Numbered from the stretch's first letter, positions 1 to 10,353 are shown. The stretch: 64,000 bases of DNA from Nocardia asiatica NBRC 100129 (GCF_000308415.1 NZ_BAFS01000070.1:1-64000), one strand, 5' to 3'. Notes: a model not told the origin generated them from the sequence alone. Numbers and translations: made by a program.

Positions 1-3000
1 CCGGTGAACTTCGTGCCGGTCGTGGACGCCGACGTGCGCCGCTGGTGGCGCTCGGACTCGCTGTGGCAGGCGCACGACCCGCGCTACTCGGCCGATCAGG
101 TCTGCGTCATCCCCGGCACCGTCTCGGTCGCGGGCATCACGCGGGTCGACGAGCCGGTCGGTGAACTGCTCGACCGCTTCGAACAGGACACCGCCTACTC
201 GCTGGTGCGCGCGGGCGTGGTGCCCGCCGCGGTGGACGCGCGCCGTACGGCGGGCGTCACCAGCGGACCGATCGACGCCGTGCTCGCCGCGCCGGACGTG
301 CAGTGGGCCGGCCGCACCGCGATCAGCCCGGTGCACCGGCTCGGCGATCTGTCCGAATGGGTCGTCGACGGCAAGGGCGCCGTCCATCCGCCCAGCGGCG
401 CGACGCTGGTGGAGACCACCGGCCCCGAGCCGGAGCACGCCTACCTGGAGCTGACCGTCCCGCTGCTGGGGGACAACGCGGTGCGGATCCGGATCACCGT
501 GCCCACCTCGGTGCACAACGGCGGCGCCCCGGTGGTCACCGAGGCCGACGCGGACGAGGCCATGTCCGCGCTGCTCGCGGTCGCGGCCGGCCAGGATCTT
601 CCGGAGGTCAAGGGCAAGGTCGCGCACGTGAACCTGGCCTGGACGCCGGACCTGATCGCCGATCACGCGGGCGTCACCGGCTCCGGGCTGCCCGCCACGC
701 TGAGCACGCTCGGCCGGACCGTGCCCGACGTGCTGGTCGGTGCCTGCTGGCCCGCCGTGTTCGCGGTGCTCGGCGCGACCCGCACCGCCGAGGACGAGAG
801 CGTCATCGAGGGCATGCTCGACCTGGTCCACCTGGATCATCAGGTGCATCTGGCCGCCGACCTGCCTGCCGAGACCAGCGTGCTCGCGGTCCGCGCGGAG
901 GCGGGGGAGACCCTCGACACCGACCTCGGCCGCGTGGTCGAGGTGCACGTGCGGATCACCGCCATGCTGGACAAGCCCGAGACCGGGATGTCGATGCCGG
1001 TGCTGGCCACGCTCACCGAACGGTTCGCGATCCGCGGGCGCACCGGCACGGGCGAACTCACCGATCCGCCGCGCGCGGCGGGCACGGTGTCCGACGCGGC
1101 CACCGACACTCCGCGCAGGCGTCGCCGCGACGTCACGATCGTGGCTCCGCGCACCATGCACGCCTTCGCCGCCGTCTCCGGTGACCACAACCCCATCCAC
1201 ACCAGCGATTCCGCCGCGAAGCTGGCGGGGCTCGGCAGCCCGATCGTGCACGGCATGTGGCTGTCGGCCGCCGCGCAGCACGTCGTCTCGGCGGTCGATC
1301 CGGCCGCTTCGGTGCCCGCCCGGACGCTGACCGCGTGGACCACCCGGTTCCTCGGCATGGTCCGCCCCGGCGCGGAGATCGATGTGCGCGTCGAGCGCGT
1401 CGCGGTCGACGCGGGCAGCGAGATCGTCGAGGTCTCCTGCCGGACCGAAGGCGAACTGGTGATGACCGCGACCGGTCGCACCGCGGCGCCGAAGACCGTG
1501 TACGCCTTCCCCGGACAGGGCATCCAGCGCAAGGGGATGGGGCTGGACGCCCGCGCCCGGTCGAAGGCGGCCAAGGAGATCTGGGAGCGCGCCGACAAGC
1601 ACACCCGCGCCGCGCTCGGCTTCTCGATCCTGGCGGTGGTGCGGGACAACCCGACCTACCTCAAGGCGCGGGGCGTCGAGCACCGGCACCCCGACGGCGT
1701 GCTGCACCTGACCCAGTTCACCCAGGTCGCCATGGCCACCCTCGGCGTCGCCCAGGTGGCGGAACTGCGCGAGGCCGGTGCCATGGTCGAGGGTGCGCTG
1801 CTGGCGGGCCACTCGGTGGGCGAGTACAACGCCCTCGCCGCCGTGGCCGGTGTACTTCCGCTGGAGGCGGTGCTCGAGGTCGTGTTCCAGCGCGGTTCCG
1901 CGATGCACGAGCTGGTGCCGCGGGACGCGCAGGGCCGCAGCGACTATCGGATGGCCGCGATCCGCCCCTCGCAGATCGGGCTGCCCGACAGCGAGGTCGT
2001 CGACTTCGTCAAGGAGGTCGGTGATCGGGTCGGGGAGTTCCTCGAGGTGGTCAACCTGAACCTGCGCGGTTCGCAGTACGCGATCGCGGGCACGGTGGCC
2101 GGGCTCGAGGCGCTGGAGGAGGAGATCGACCGCCGCCGTGCCGAGTTCGGCGGCAAGCGGGCGTTCATCCTGGTCCCCGGCATCGATGTGCCGTTCCACT
2201 CGACGGTGCTGCGCAAGGGCGTTCCGGAGTTCCGGCAGAAGCTCGAACAGCTGCTGCCGGTGGACCTGCGCCCGGAGGTGCTGGTCGGCCGTTACATCCC
2301 GAACCTGGTGCCCAGGCTGTTCTCGCTCGAGCGGGCGTTCGTCCAGGAGATCGCGGACCTGGTGCCGTCCGAACCGCTCGCGCAGGTGCTTGCAGACTTC
2401 GACAGCTGGGCCGCCCGGCCGACCGAGCTGTGCCGCGTGGTGCTGATCGAGCTGCTCGCCTGGCAGTTCGCCAGCCCGGTGCGCTGGATCGAGACGCAGG
2501 ACCTGCTGTTCACCGACACCGCGCACGGCGGCCTCGGGATCGAGCGGTTCGTCGAGATCGGCCTCGGCGCGACGCCCACCGTGGCCAACCTGGCCTCCCA
2601 GACGCTGAAACTGCCCGGGTTCGGCGGCGCCACGGTCGAGGTGCTCAACATCGAGCGCGAGGCCGCGATCGTCTACGCCACCGACACCGACCCCGCACCC
2701 GTCGACGAGCCCGTGGAGGAGCAGGCGGCCATCGCGGCTCCGGCCGCGGCCGTCGCCGCCGCCCCGGTCGCCGCGCCGGCCCCGAGTTCGGGCGGTCCGC
2801 GTCCGGACGACATCGCGTTCACCGCCGCCGACGCCACCCGCGTGCTGATCGCGCTGTGGACGAAGCTGCGGCTGGACCAGATCGGTCCGGTCGACACCAT
2901 CGAGGGCCTGTGCGACGGTGTGTCCTCCCGGCGTAACCAGCTGCTGGTCGACCTCGGTTCCGAGCTGTCGCTCGGCGCGATCGACGGCGCGGCCGACGCC

Positions 3001-6000
3001 GACATGGGCGCGCTGTCGGCGACGGTGGAGCGGCTCGCCCGCACCTACCGTCCCTTCGGCACGGTGCTCACCGATGCCATCGGCGATCATCTGCGCAAGG
3101 TGTTCGGCCCCTCCGGTAAGCGTCCCGCCGCGATCGCCGATCGGGTGAAGAAGGTCTGGGAGCTCGGGGACGGGTGGGCCAGCCACGTGACGGCCGAGGT
3201 GTCCCTGGGCACCAGGGAAGGCACCAGCGTGCGCGGTGGCGACCTGGGCGGGCTGGTCTCCGGCGCCCTGAGCGACGCCGCATCGGTCGACGCGGCCATC
3301 GACGCCGCCGTGCAGGCCGTCGCCGCCCGTCGCGGTGTCGCGGTGTCGCTGCCCTCGGCGGGTGGCGGTGGCGGCGCGACCGTCGACGCCGCCGCGCTGG
3401 GCGAGTTCACCGAGCAGATCACCGGACGCGACGGCGTGCTGGCCACGGCCGCGCGCGTGGTGCTCGAGCAGCTCGGGCTGTCCGAGCGGGTCTCCGCACC
3501 GGAGGCGACCGACGACTCCCTGGTCGACCTGGTGTCGGCCGAACTCGGTTCGGACTGGCCGCGCCTGGTCGCGCCCGCGTTCGACGCGCGCAAGGCGGTG
3601 CTGCTGGACGACCGGTGGGCCACGGCGCGCGAAGACCTGGCCCGGCTGTGGCTGGCCGACGACGCGGGCAGCGCGAACGGGCCGGTCACCGGTTTCCTCG
3701 GTGCGGGCGAAGCGGTTGCCGCGCAGGCGAACTGGTGGCGGCAGCGGGCGATGCACGAGGCTCGCTCGGTGCTCGCGGGGCTGTACGAGCGGATCGCCGA
3801 GGCGGCGCTGAGCACCGAGGAGCCCGGGCTGTGGTCCTCGGACATCGCGGTGATCACCGGCGCCAGCAAGGGATCCATCGCCGCGGCGGTGACCGGCAAG
3901 CTGCTCGGCGGCGGCGCGACCGTGGTGGTGACCACCTCCGCGCTGAACGACGAACGCCTCCGCTTCTACCGGAAGCTCTACCGGGACAATGCCCGCCATG
4001 GCGCGGCCCTGTGGGTCGTGCCCGCCAACATGGCGTCCTACCAGGACATCGACGCGTTGATCGACTGGATCGGCACCGAGCAGGTCGACAGCGCGGGCGG
4101 CGCGAAGATCAAGGTCAAGGATGCGATGACGCCGACGCTGCTGCTGCCGTTCGCGGCGCCGCGGGTGGCCGGTGACCTCGCCGACGCGGGCGCTCGCGCC
4201 GAAATGGAAATGCGCGTGCTGCTCTGGTCGGTCGAACGGCTGATCGGCGGGCTGTCCAAGCTGGGCGCCGACCACGACGTGGACGCGAAACTGCACGTGG
4301 TGCTTCCGGGCTCGCCCAACCGCGGCCTGTTCGGCGGCGACGGCGCCTACGGCGAGTCGAAGGCGGCGCTGGACGCGGTGGTGACCAAGTGGCGGGCCGA
4401 GAAGTCGTGGTCGGCCCGGGTCACCCTGGTGCACGCGCTGATCGGCTGGGTGCGCGGCACCGGCCTGATGGGCCACAACGACCCGATGGTCGAGGCGGTC
4501 GAGAAGGCGGGCGTGCAGACCTGGTCCACCGCCGAGATGGCCGCCGAGCTGCTCAAGTGGTGCACCTCGCGGGCCCGCCAGGTGACCGCGAGCGGCCCGC
4601 AGCAGATCGACCTGACCGGCGGCCTCGCCAGGGCCAAGCTGAACCTGCCCGAACTGGCGAAGCAGGCCGCGGAGCAGGCGGAGACGCAGACCGACGCCGA
4701 GACGGGTCGCACGATCGCCGCGCTGCCCGCGCCGCCGACCGTGACCTCCGCGCTGCCGGTGCCCGAATGGGGCGAGGTGACCGCGGACCCGGCCGACATG
4801 GTGGTCATCGTCGGCGCGGGCGAGCTCGGGCCCTACGGCTCGGCCCGCACCCGCTTCGAGATGGAGGTCTCCGACGAGCTGTCGGCGGCGGGCGTGCTGG
4901 AGCTGGCCTGGACCACCGGCATGGTCACCTGGGAGAACGACCCGAAGCCGGGCTGGTACGACGCCGAATCCGGCGACTACGTGCCGGAGCACGAGCTGGC
5001 CGAGCGCTACCACGACGCGGTGGTCGCCCGCTGCGGTGTGCGTCGTTACGAGGACGACGGCGCCATGACCGACAACTCGGCGCCCTTGATGACCTCGGTC
5101 TTCCTGGACCAGGATCTGTCGTTCACGGTGGGCGGCGAGGCCGAGGCCCGCGCCTTCCACGCCGCCGATCCGGAGCACACGGTCATCACGCCGGTCGCCG
5201 ATTCGGGTGACTGGACCGTGACCCGCAAGGCGGGCACCGAGATCCGCGTGCCGCGCCGGGCCAAGCTCTCGCGCACCGTCGGCGGCCAGATCCCGACCGG
5301 CTGGGACCCGACCATCTGGGGCATCTCGCCGGATATGGCCGCCTCGGTGGACCGGGTCGCGCTGTGGAACATCGTGTGCACCGTGGACGCGTTCATCGGT
5401 TCCGGCTTCAGTCCCGCGGAGCTGATGAGCTGGGTGCACCCCTCGCTGGTCGCCAACACCCAGGGCACCGGCATGGGCGGCATGTCCTCGATGCGCTCGC
5501 TGTACGTCGACAACCTGCTCGGCGAGCCGCGCCCGAACGACATCCTGCAGGAGGCGCTGCCGAACGTGGCGCTGGCGCACGTGGTGCAGTCCTACGTCGG
5601 CAGCTACGGCGCGATGGTGCATCCGGTGGCGGCCTGCGCCACCGCCGCGGTTTCGGTCGAGGAGGGCGTCGACAAGATCCGGCTCGGCAAGGCCGACCTG
5701 GTCGTGGCCGGCGGCTACGACGACCTCGGCATCGAGGGCATCGTGGGCTTCGGCGACATGTCGGCGACCGCGGACTCGGCGGCCATGAGCGCCAAGGGCA
5801 TCAGCGACCGGTACTTCTCCCGCGCCAACGACCGCCGTCGCGGCGGGTTCGTCGAGTCGCAGGGTGGTGGCACGGTGCTGCTGGCGCGCGGCAGCGTCGC
5901 GCTGGAGATGGGCCTGCCGGTGCTCGGTGTGGTGGCCTACGCCGAGTCCTTCGCGGACGGCGTGCACACCTCCATCCCGGCTCCGGGCCTGGGCGCGCTG

Positions 6001-6717
6001 GGCGCCGGTCGTGGCGGGACCGAGTCCCGGCTGGCGACCGAGCTCCGCAAGCTCGGCGTGACCCCGGACGAGATCGCGGTGGTGTCCAAGCACGACACTT
6101 CGACGGCCGCCAACGACCCGAACGAGTCCGAGCTGCACGAGCGCCTCGCCACGGCCATCGGACGCTCGGACGGCGCTCCGCTGTTCGTCGTCTCGCAGAA
6201 GACCCTCACCGGGCACGCGAAGGGCGGTGCGGCGGCCTTCCAGCTCATCGGCCTGTGCCAGGTGCTGGAGCAGGGCGTCATCCCGCCCAACCGCAGCCTC
6301 GACTGCGTGGACGAGAAGATGCGCCCCTACCCGCACCTGGTGTGGGTGCGGGAAGCGCTGCGGCTGGGCGACCGGCTCCCGCTGAAGGCCGGCCTGGTCA
6401 CCTCGCTCGGCTTCGGCCATGTGAACGGTCTGCTGGCGGTCGTGCACCCGCAGGCGTTCATCCAGGCCATCGAGCCGGGGCAGCGCGACGAGTACCAGCG
6501 CAGGGCGCAGGAGCGTCAGCTCAGCGGCCGCCAGCGGTTCGTGGAGGCCATGTGCGGCGGTGCGCCGCTGTACGAGCGTCCCGCCGACCGCAGGCTCGGC
6601 GGGGAGGGCACGCCGTCCGGGCGGGCTCGTCAGCTGGAGGCCGACATGCTGCTCTCGCAAGAGGCGCGCCTGGCGCAGGACGGCGCCTACCGGGCGAACG
6701 GCATGGGATGCGCGTAA
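1..6717 (+). CDS. fas: Type I fatty acid synthase, 3' part (5' end outside window)
   Basis: The reading frame is open from the window edge; about 2,238 codons of a protein that is about 3,000 residues in mycobacteria. It makes the long acyl-CoA precursors used for membrane lipids and mycolic acids. Visible domains in order, counting residue 1 as the codon at position 4: end of the enoyl reductase (1-130); dehydratase of MaoC type (GDHNPIH near 390); malonyl/palmitoyl transferase (GQG near 504, GHSVGEY with catalytic Ser about 604); ACP with the phosphopantetheine serine in VSSRRNQ (974/975); ketoreductase (TGASKGS near 1285); ketosynthase with Cys about 1878 (ACATAA), His about 2030 (KHDTST) and His about 2071 (TGHAKGG). 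The AT and most of the ER lie upstream. An acpS gene follows within 80 bp and supplies the transferase that activates the ACP. All catalytic residues visible are intact. Confidence 0.97.
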   Translation, partial: PVNFVPVVDADVRRWWRSDSLWQAHDPRYSADQVCVIPGTVSVAGITRVDEPVGELLDRFEQDTAYSLVRAGVVPAAVDARRTAGVTSGPIDAVLAAPDVQWAGRTAISPVHRLGDLSEWVVDGKGAVHPPSGATLVETTGPEPEHAYLELTVPLLGDNAVRIRITVPTSVHNGGAPVVTEADADEAMSALLAVAAGQDLPEVKGKVAHVNLAWTPDLIADHAGVTGSGLPATLSTLGRTVPDVLVGACWPAVFAVLGATRTAEDESVIEGMLDLVHLDHQVHLAADLPAETSVLAVRAEAGETLDTDLGRVVEVHVRITAMLDKPETGMSMPVLATLTERFAIRGRTGTGELTDPPRAAGTVSDAATDTPRRRRRDVTIVAPRTMHAFAAVSGDHNPIHTSDSAAKLAGLGSPIVHGMWLSAAAQHVVSAVDPAASVPARTLTAWTTRFLGMVRPGAEIDVRVERVAVDAGSEIVEVSCRTEGELVMTATGRTAAPKTVYAFPGQGIQRKGMGLDARARSKAAKEIWERADKHTRAALGFSILAVVRDNPTYLKARGVEHRHPDGVLHLTQFTQVAMATLGVAQVAELREAGAMVEGALLAGHSVGEYNALAAVAGVLPLEAVLEVVFQRGSAMHELVPRDAQGRSDYRMAAIRPSQIGLPDSEVVDFVKEVGDRVGEFLEVVNLNLRGSQYAIAGTVAGLEALEEEIDRRRAEFGGKRAFILVPGIDVPFHSTVLRKGVPEFRQKLEQLLPVDLRPEVLVGRYIPNLVPRLFSLERAFVQEIADLVPSEPLAQVLADFDSWAARPTELCRVVLIELLAWQFASPVRWIETQDLLFTDTAHGGLGIERFVEIGLGATPTVANLASQTLKLPGFGGATVEVLNIEREAAIVYATDTDPAPVDEPVEEQAAIAAPAAAVAAAPVAAPAPSSGGPRPDDIAFTAADATRVLIALWTKLRLDQIGPVDTIEGLCDGVSSRRNQLLVDLGSELSLGAIDGAADADMGALSATVERLARTYRPFGTVLTDAIGDHLRKVFGPSGKRPAAIADRVKKVWELGDGWASHVTAEVSLGTREGTSVRGGDLGGLVSGALSDAASVDAAIDAAVQAVAARRGVAVSLPSAGGGGGATVDAAALGEFTEQITGRDGVLATAARVVLEQLGLSERVSAPEATDDSLVDLVSAELGSDWPRLVAPAFDARKAVLLDDRWATAREDLARLWLADDAGSANGPVTGFLGAGEAVAAQANWWRQRAMHEARSVLAGLYERIAEAALSTEEPGLWSSDIAVITGASKGSIAAAVTGKLLGGGATVVVTTSALNDERLRFYRKLYRDNARHGAALWVVPANMASYQDIDALIDWIGTEQVDSAGGAKIKVKDAMTPTLLLPFAAPRVAGDLADAGARAEMEMRVLLWSVERLIGGLSKLGADHDVDAKLHVVLPGSPNRGLFGGDGAYGESKAALDAVVTKWRAEKSWSARVTLVHALIGWVRGTGLMGHNDPMVEAVEKAGVQTWSTAEMAAELLKWCTSRARQVTASGPQQIDLTGGLARAKLNLPELAKQAAEQAETQTDAETGRTIAALPAPPTVTSALPVPEWGEVTADPADMVVIVGAGELGPYGSARTRFEMEVSDELSAAGVLELAWTTGMVTWENDPKPGWYDAESGDYVPEHELAERYHDAVVARCGVRRYEDDGAMTDNSAPLMTSVFLDQDLSFTVGGEAEARAFHAADPEHTVITPVADSGDWTVTRKAGTEIRVPRRAKLSRTVGGQIPTGWDPTIWGISPDMAASVDRVALWNIVCTVDAFIGSGFSPAELMSWVHPSLVANTQGTGMGGMSSMRSLYVDNLLGEPRPNDILQEALPNVALAHVVQSYVGSYGAMVHPVAACATAAVSVEEGVDKIRLGKADLVVAGGYDDLGIEGIVGFGDMSATADSAAMSAKGISDRYFSRANDRRRGGFVESQGGGTVLLARGSVALEMGLPVLGVVAYAESFADGVHTSIPAPGLGALGAGRGGTESRLATELRKLGVTPDEIAVVSKHDTSTAANDPNESELHERLATAIGRSDGAPLFVVSQKTLTGHAKGGAAAFQLIGLCQVLEQGVIPPNRSLDCVDEKMRPYPHLVWVREALRLGDRLPLKAGLVTSLGFGHVNGLLAVVHPQAFIQAIEPGQRDEYQRRAQERQLSGRQRFVEAMCGGAPLYERPADRRLGGEGTPSGRARQLEADMLLSQEARLAQDGAYRANGMGCA

Positions 6718-6793
6718 CCGGAAGCGCGACGGGGCAACTCGTCGCGCCGGGTTCGCGCACGGGCTCGCCGAGTACGTCGTAGGCTGCCCGCCT

Positions 6794-7231
6794 ATGACGA
6801 TCCTCGGTATCGGCTTGGACTTGGTGACCATCTCCGAGTTCGCCGAACAGCTCGAACGTGCCGGAACCACCATGCTCCGGGAAAGTTTCACCGCGGGAGA
6901 GCGGCGCTACTGCCAGAGCAAGGGAACCGATCCGGCGCGCAGTTACGCGGCGCGGTGGGCGGCGAAGGAGGCGGTGCTCAAAGCCTGGGCGTCGTCGCGG
7001 TTCGCCCGCCGCCCGCAGATCGGGGACAACCCGTACCCGCTGATCGAGGTGGTCAACGACGCATGGGGCAGGCCGAGCATCAAGCTGCACGGCCTGGCCG
7101 CCGAGTTCCTGCCCCGGGTCCGGGTGCACCTGTCGCTGACGCACGACGGCGACACCGCCGCCGCGATGGTGGTGCTCGAGGACCCGGGCGAGCTGGCCGA
7201 CCTGATCGAAGGCCGCGACAGCGCGGGCTGA
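6794..7231 (+). CDS. acpS: Holo-ACP synthase (phosphopantetheinyl transferase)
   Basis: 145 residues, the usual AcpS length. It transfers 4'-phosphopantetheine from CoA to the ACP serine. GIGLDLV near the N-terminus and WAAKEAVLKAW in the middle carry the Mg-binding Asp and Glu of the family, and the C-terminal HLSLTHDGDTAAAMVV is the last conserved strand pair. The ATG at 6794 puts the GIGLDLV motif 4 residues from the N-terminus; the longer open frame upstream overlaps fas out of frame and is not coding. It sits directly after fas, as in mycobacteria, so its main substrate is probably the Fas ACP. A hairpin follows the stop. Confidence 0.95.
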   Translation: MTILGIGLDLVTISEFAEQLERAGTTMLRESFTAGERRYCQSKGTDPARSYAARWAAKEAVLKAWASSRFARRPQIGDNPYPLIEVVNDAWGRPSIKLHGLAAEFLPRVRVHLSLTHDGDTAAAMVVLEDPGELADLIEGRDSAG

Positions 7232-7238
7232 GCGACGC

Positions 7239-7266
7239 GGTGGTCCCGGTTCCCGCCGGGACCACC
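7239..7266. terminator. Bidirectional hairpin between acpS and tetR
   Basis: A perfect 11-bp stem (7239-7249 with 7256-7266) and 6-nt loop lies in the 37-bp gap between two convergent genes. There is no long T tract, so termination is inferred from position. Confidence 0.6.
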
Positions 7267-7268
7267 CC

Positions 7269-7889
7269 TTATCGTTCGTTGCCGGTGCGCGATTCCTTCT
7301 CCGCGACGAGCAGGTAGGCGACCATCAGTCGCTTGAGTTCGGCGACCGCTTCGGCGCTGCTCTGCTCGTCCTGCACCGAGAAATTCAGCATCGAATAGAC
7401 CACGTGCACCAGCACTTCGGCCATCATGGTGCGCCGTGCCCGCGGGGTGCGCGGGGTGAGCGGCCGCAACATCTGCGACACGACCTCGGCGAACTGCTTC
7501 TCGTGGATCGCGCCGGTGGCCCGGGTGGACGGGGTGGACTGCATGGCGAGCCACACTTCCCGCCGCGACGGGTCGGTCATCCAGAGGTTGGCGAGGTGGT
7601 CGACGAACTGGTTCATGTGCCGCAGCCAGTCCAGCGACGGGATCTCGCCGTGGAAGTCGGCCAGCTCCTGGGAAACGGCAACCAGGTCTTGACGATTCAA
7701 CTCGCAGACGATGACGTACTTGTTGGCGAAGAACTGATACAGCGTGCCGATCGGCACCTCCGCCCTGGCCGCCACTTCCTCACAGGTGAACGACTCGAAC
7801 CCGACCTCGACGAGCAGTTCCCTGGATGCCTGCAGCAAGGCGTCGAACTTTCGTTTGCTGCGTTCCTGCGTCGGCCGGCGTCGCGGCAT
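7269..7889 (-). CDS. TetR/AcrR family transcriptional regulator
   Basis: 206 residues from the ATG at 7889; an upstream GTG at 7967 would add 26 residues of low-complexity sequence. The N-terminus is a classic TetR helix-turn-helix: FDALLQASRELLVEVGFESF, then CEEVAARAEVPIGTLYQFFANK. The C-terminal ligand-binding half has no recognisable specificity. It is convergent with acpS and divergent from the hypothetical gene at 8187, with about 300 bp between them, so it may control itself or that neighbour. The ligand is unknown. Confidence 0.88.
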   Translation of the reverse strand: MPRRRPTQERSKRKFDALLQASRELLVEVGFESFTCEEVAARAEVPIGTLYQFFANKYVIVCELNRQDLVAVSQELADFHGEIPSLDWLRHMNQFVDHLANLWMTDPSRREVWLAMQSTPSTRATGAIHEKQFAEVVSQMLRPLTPRTPRARRTMMAEVLVHVVYSMLNFSVQDEQSSAEAVAELKRLMVAYLLVAEKESRTGNER

Positions 7890-8186
7890 GAGCTCCTGTG
7901 GGTCGTCCTGCAGCTCCAACGCAGGGTCCAGACGGTGCTTCGCCCTGGCCTCCGCGCGTACTTCCACGCATCCAGGCTAACGGTAGGGGCACGCGTGCGA
8001 TACGCGCATCCGCCGTTCCCGTCCAGGCGGCTGGATTTCCGCTACCCATCCGTAACCGATGTGGTGTCGAACCTATACCGAGCGCGCGTGCATCGCGACG
8101 TGTGTTCCGAGCAGGGGAATCCATGGGGCTCATGGTTTTCGGCAGGTCCGTGAGCTCGGTCAATGCGCAGAGGGAAGGCGTGATCA

Positions 8187-9422
8187 GTGGTAGCTGAATC
8201 TGTGGTGACTCTCGGCGTTTCCACCGAACGCGGTGCCGTGCACGCGGTGGCGCTCGCCGACGGCAGGAAGCTGGCCGACCGCGTGGTGCTGCGCCGAGTA
8301 GCACGAACGGACGGTGACAAGGCGGAGGTGGCCGCGGCGGTCGAGAACGCGCTGGACGCCTTGGCCGCGGGCCTCGCGCCGGATCGGGAGATCGGCGGGG
8401 TCGCGGTCGCCTATCGGGACGCCGCGCAGCGGCGCGCGATCGTGACCCGGCTGGCGACCGGCCGGTGGCACAGCGCTTCGATGGTCTCGGTGAAGTCGGC
8501 CCACCTGAGCGCGGCGAGCATGATGACGTGGCTCGACGCCTACGACAACTTGCTGATCTGCGAGGTGGTGCCCGGGTACCAGGCGTTCACCCTGGTCGAT
8601 CGCGGCCGCCGCCGGGTGCTCGCGGCGGTGGGCCAGCCGGGGCGGGCGACGCCGCGGTCGCTCGGCATGGGCGTCGCGGCGGCGTGGGACCAGCTGGAGG
8701 CGGCGGCTGCCCGGCCCGACGCGGTGGCGCTGATCGGCTCGGCGGGCGCCGGGGCGGCGGTGCTGAAGGCGTTGGAGGACTTCGGGGCGCCGGTGATCCC
8801 GTGCACGATCGGCGCATTCGCTTCCGCCGCGGGTGCGGCCTTGAGCGCGCGCCTCGAGCAGGACGGCTACGCGGAGCTGGTGAGCGAGCCGCACCGGGCG
8901 CGCGGCGGGGTCGCGGTGTTCGCCGCGGCCGGTGTGCTGGCCAGCGGAATGGTCGTCGGTGGGAGCTACCTGCTCGGCAACGATTCCTCGCCGGTGCCGA
9001 CCGTCGTCATGGCGGACGGCCGGATCGAGAGCGCCGGTGCGACTCATCCGGGTGCGCCGGTCCAGTCCGTGGATGCCGAGGCATTCGGCGCGTCAGGCGG
9101 GCCACTCGGCTCCGGCGTCGACGCCGGAGCACAGTTCCCGGAGCAAGGCTGGGGCGCCGCCCCGCGGCATCGTCCGCTGCCGCTGGTGCCCGTCGACGCG
9201 GCGAACGAGACGGCGAACGAGGCGGAGACGAGCATCCCCGCGCCGCTGGTGCCGGGCACCGGCGTCCCGGCCGACCGCAAGGTGGGCGCGCCCGACAGCG
9301 CGCTGCTCTTCCCCGGTGAGGCCCCGCCGCCGGCCATGTTCACCCCGGAAGCCGCGGATTGGTGGGACGAACACCTGCGCTTGATGGCGCAATGGGCCGC
9401 CCAGCAGGTATTGCCGACCTGA
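8187..9422 (+). CDS. Conserved actinobacterial hypothetical with one transmembrane segment
   Basis: 411 residues from a GTG preceded by AGGGAAGG at a normal distance. The N-terminal 230 residues begin VVTLGVSTERGAVHAVAL and resemble the actin-like or DUF7159-type domain found in many nocardial and mycobacterial proteins; I recall this only by pattern. One hydrophobic helix lies around residues 241-264 (GGVAVFAAAGVLASGMVVGG), followed by a Pro/Ala-rich, low-complexity tail of about 140 residues that would be outside or loosely folded. No enzyme motif is seen. A strong terminator follows. The function is unknown. Confidence 0.75.
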   Translation: MVAESVVTLGVSTERGAVHAVALADGRKLADRVVLRRVARTDGDKAEVAAAVENALDALAAGLAPDREIGGVAVAYRDAAQRRAIVTRLATGRWHSASMVSVKSAHLSAASMMTWLDAYDNLLICEVVPGYQAFTLVDRGRRRVLAAVGQPGRATPRSLGMGVAAAWDQLEAAAARPDAVALIGSAGAGAAVLKALEDFGAPVIPCTIGAFASAAGAALSARLEQDGYAELVSEPHRARGGVAVFAAAGVLASGMVVGGSYLLGNDSSPVPTVVMADGRIESAGATHPGAPVQSVDAEAFGASGGPLGSGVDAGAQFPEQGWGAAPRHRPLPLVPVDAANETANEAETSIPAPLVPGTGVPADRKVGAPDSALLFPGEAPPPAMFTPEAADWWDEHLRLMAQWAAQQVLPT

Positions 9423-9448
9423 GCGGTCCGAGCGGGCGCTCCGACTCG

Positions 9449-9477
9449 GCCCGGCGCCGCTGCGGCGCCGGGCTTTT
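9449..9477 (+). terminator. Rho-independent terminator
   Basis: A perfect 10-bp GC stem (9449-9458 with 9464-9473), loop GCTGC and then TTTT. It ends the transcript of the 8187-9422 gene just before the convergent bcp. Confidence 0.85.
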
Positions 9478-9490
9478 CGCTGCCCGGGGG

Positions 9491-9973
9491 CTACACCGAC
9501 AGGTCGCGGCGCAGCTTGGCGACGTGGCCGGTGGCGCGCACGTTGTACTGCGCGACGGCGATCTTGCCCGCCTCGTCCACCAGGAAGGTGGAGCGGATGA
9601 CGCCGACGACCGTCTTGCCGTACATCGTCTTCTCGCCGTACGCGCCCCACGCGGTGAGTACGGCGCGGTCGGGGTCCGACAGCAGCGGGAAGGTCAGCTG
9701 CTCGGCGTCCCGGAATTTGGCCAGCTTGGCGGGCTTGTCCGGGGAGATGCCGACCACGTCGATGCCCGCGCCGTCCAGGTCGGCCAGGTTGTCGCGGAAG
9801 TCACAGGCTTGTTTGGTGCAACCGGGGGTGCTCGCGGCGGGGTAGAAGTACACGATCACCTTGCGTCCGCGGTAGTCCGACAGCGAGACGTTCTTGCCGT
9901 CGGCGTCGGGGAGGGTGAAGTCGGGGGCGGTGTCGCCGGGGGCGAGTCGTTGGTTGGTGGTCACCTCCAGCAC
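9491..9973 (-). CDS. bcp: Thioredoxin-dependent peroxiredoxin (Bcp/PrxQ)
   Basis: 160 residues, the usual length. It reduces hydrogen peroxide and organic hydroperoxides using thioredoxin. The peroxidatic Cys52 lies in TPGCTKQAC and the resolving Cys57 is five residues later, which is the PrxQ arrangement. DFTLPDADG and FYPAASTPG are typical of the family. The GTG at 9973 is used here; a GTG three codons later is equally possible because no clear Shine-Dalgarno decides. It lies near fas/acpS as in M. tuberculosis (Rv2521). Cytoplasmic. Confidence 0.95.
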   Translation of the reverse strand: MLEVTTNQRLAPGDTAPDFTLPDADGKNVSLSDYRGRKVIVYFYPAASTPGCTKQACDFRDNLADLDGAGIDVVGISPDKPAKLAKFRDAEQLTFPLLSDPDRAVLTAWGAYGEKTMYGKTVVGVIRSTFLVDEAGKIAVAQYNVRATGHVAKLRRDLSV

Positions 9974-10128
9974 GGTATCCGAACGATCCGACCGGAGTTC
10001 CTCGCGCGGCCGGATGGCGCGGACCGGGGGCTAGACTCGTCCGCGAGCCCCGGGCGCTCCACGAACGGCCGAGCGTACGGCGTGATTCACGCACCCGGGT
10101 GCGGCAATCGACAACAGGAGGGTGGAAC

Positions 10129-10350
10129 GTGGCAAGGGATACCGAGCGGATCGAGCAGGAGATCGAGGCCGCCCGCAATCGGCTGGCGAGCACGCTCGAC
10201 GAACTCGCGGTACGCGCGGACCCGCATCGCATCGCGGACGACACCAAGCACATCGTCGTCGCGAAGCTGAACGAGCCGAAGGTGAAGTACAGCCTGATCG
10301 GCGCCGCCGCCCTGTTCGTCGGGCTGGTGCTGCTAAAGATCTTCCGCTGA
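10129..10350 (+). CDS. DUF3618 small membrane-anchored protein
   Basis: 73 residues. The GTG at 10129 is chosen because AGGAGGG ends 6 nt upstream; an in-frame ATG-like start 10 codons earlier lacks a site. The protein has an amphipathic or coiled N-terminus (DTERIEQEIEAARNRLASTLDELAVRADP), the conserved DUF3618 opening, and a single C-terminal transmembrane helix (LIGAAALFVGLVLLKIF). This matches the Rv2520c type. It is divergent from bcp. The function is unknown; such proteins are thought to be membrane scaffolds or envelope-stress proteins. Confidence 0.85.
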   Translation: MARDTERIEQEIEAARNRLASTLDELAVRADPHRIADDTKHIVVAKLNEPKVKYSLIGAAALFVGLVLLKIFR

Positions 10351-10353
10351 GCT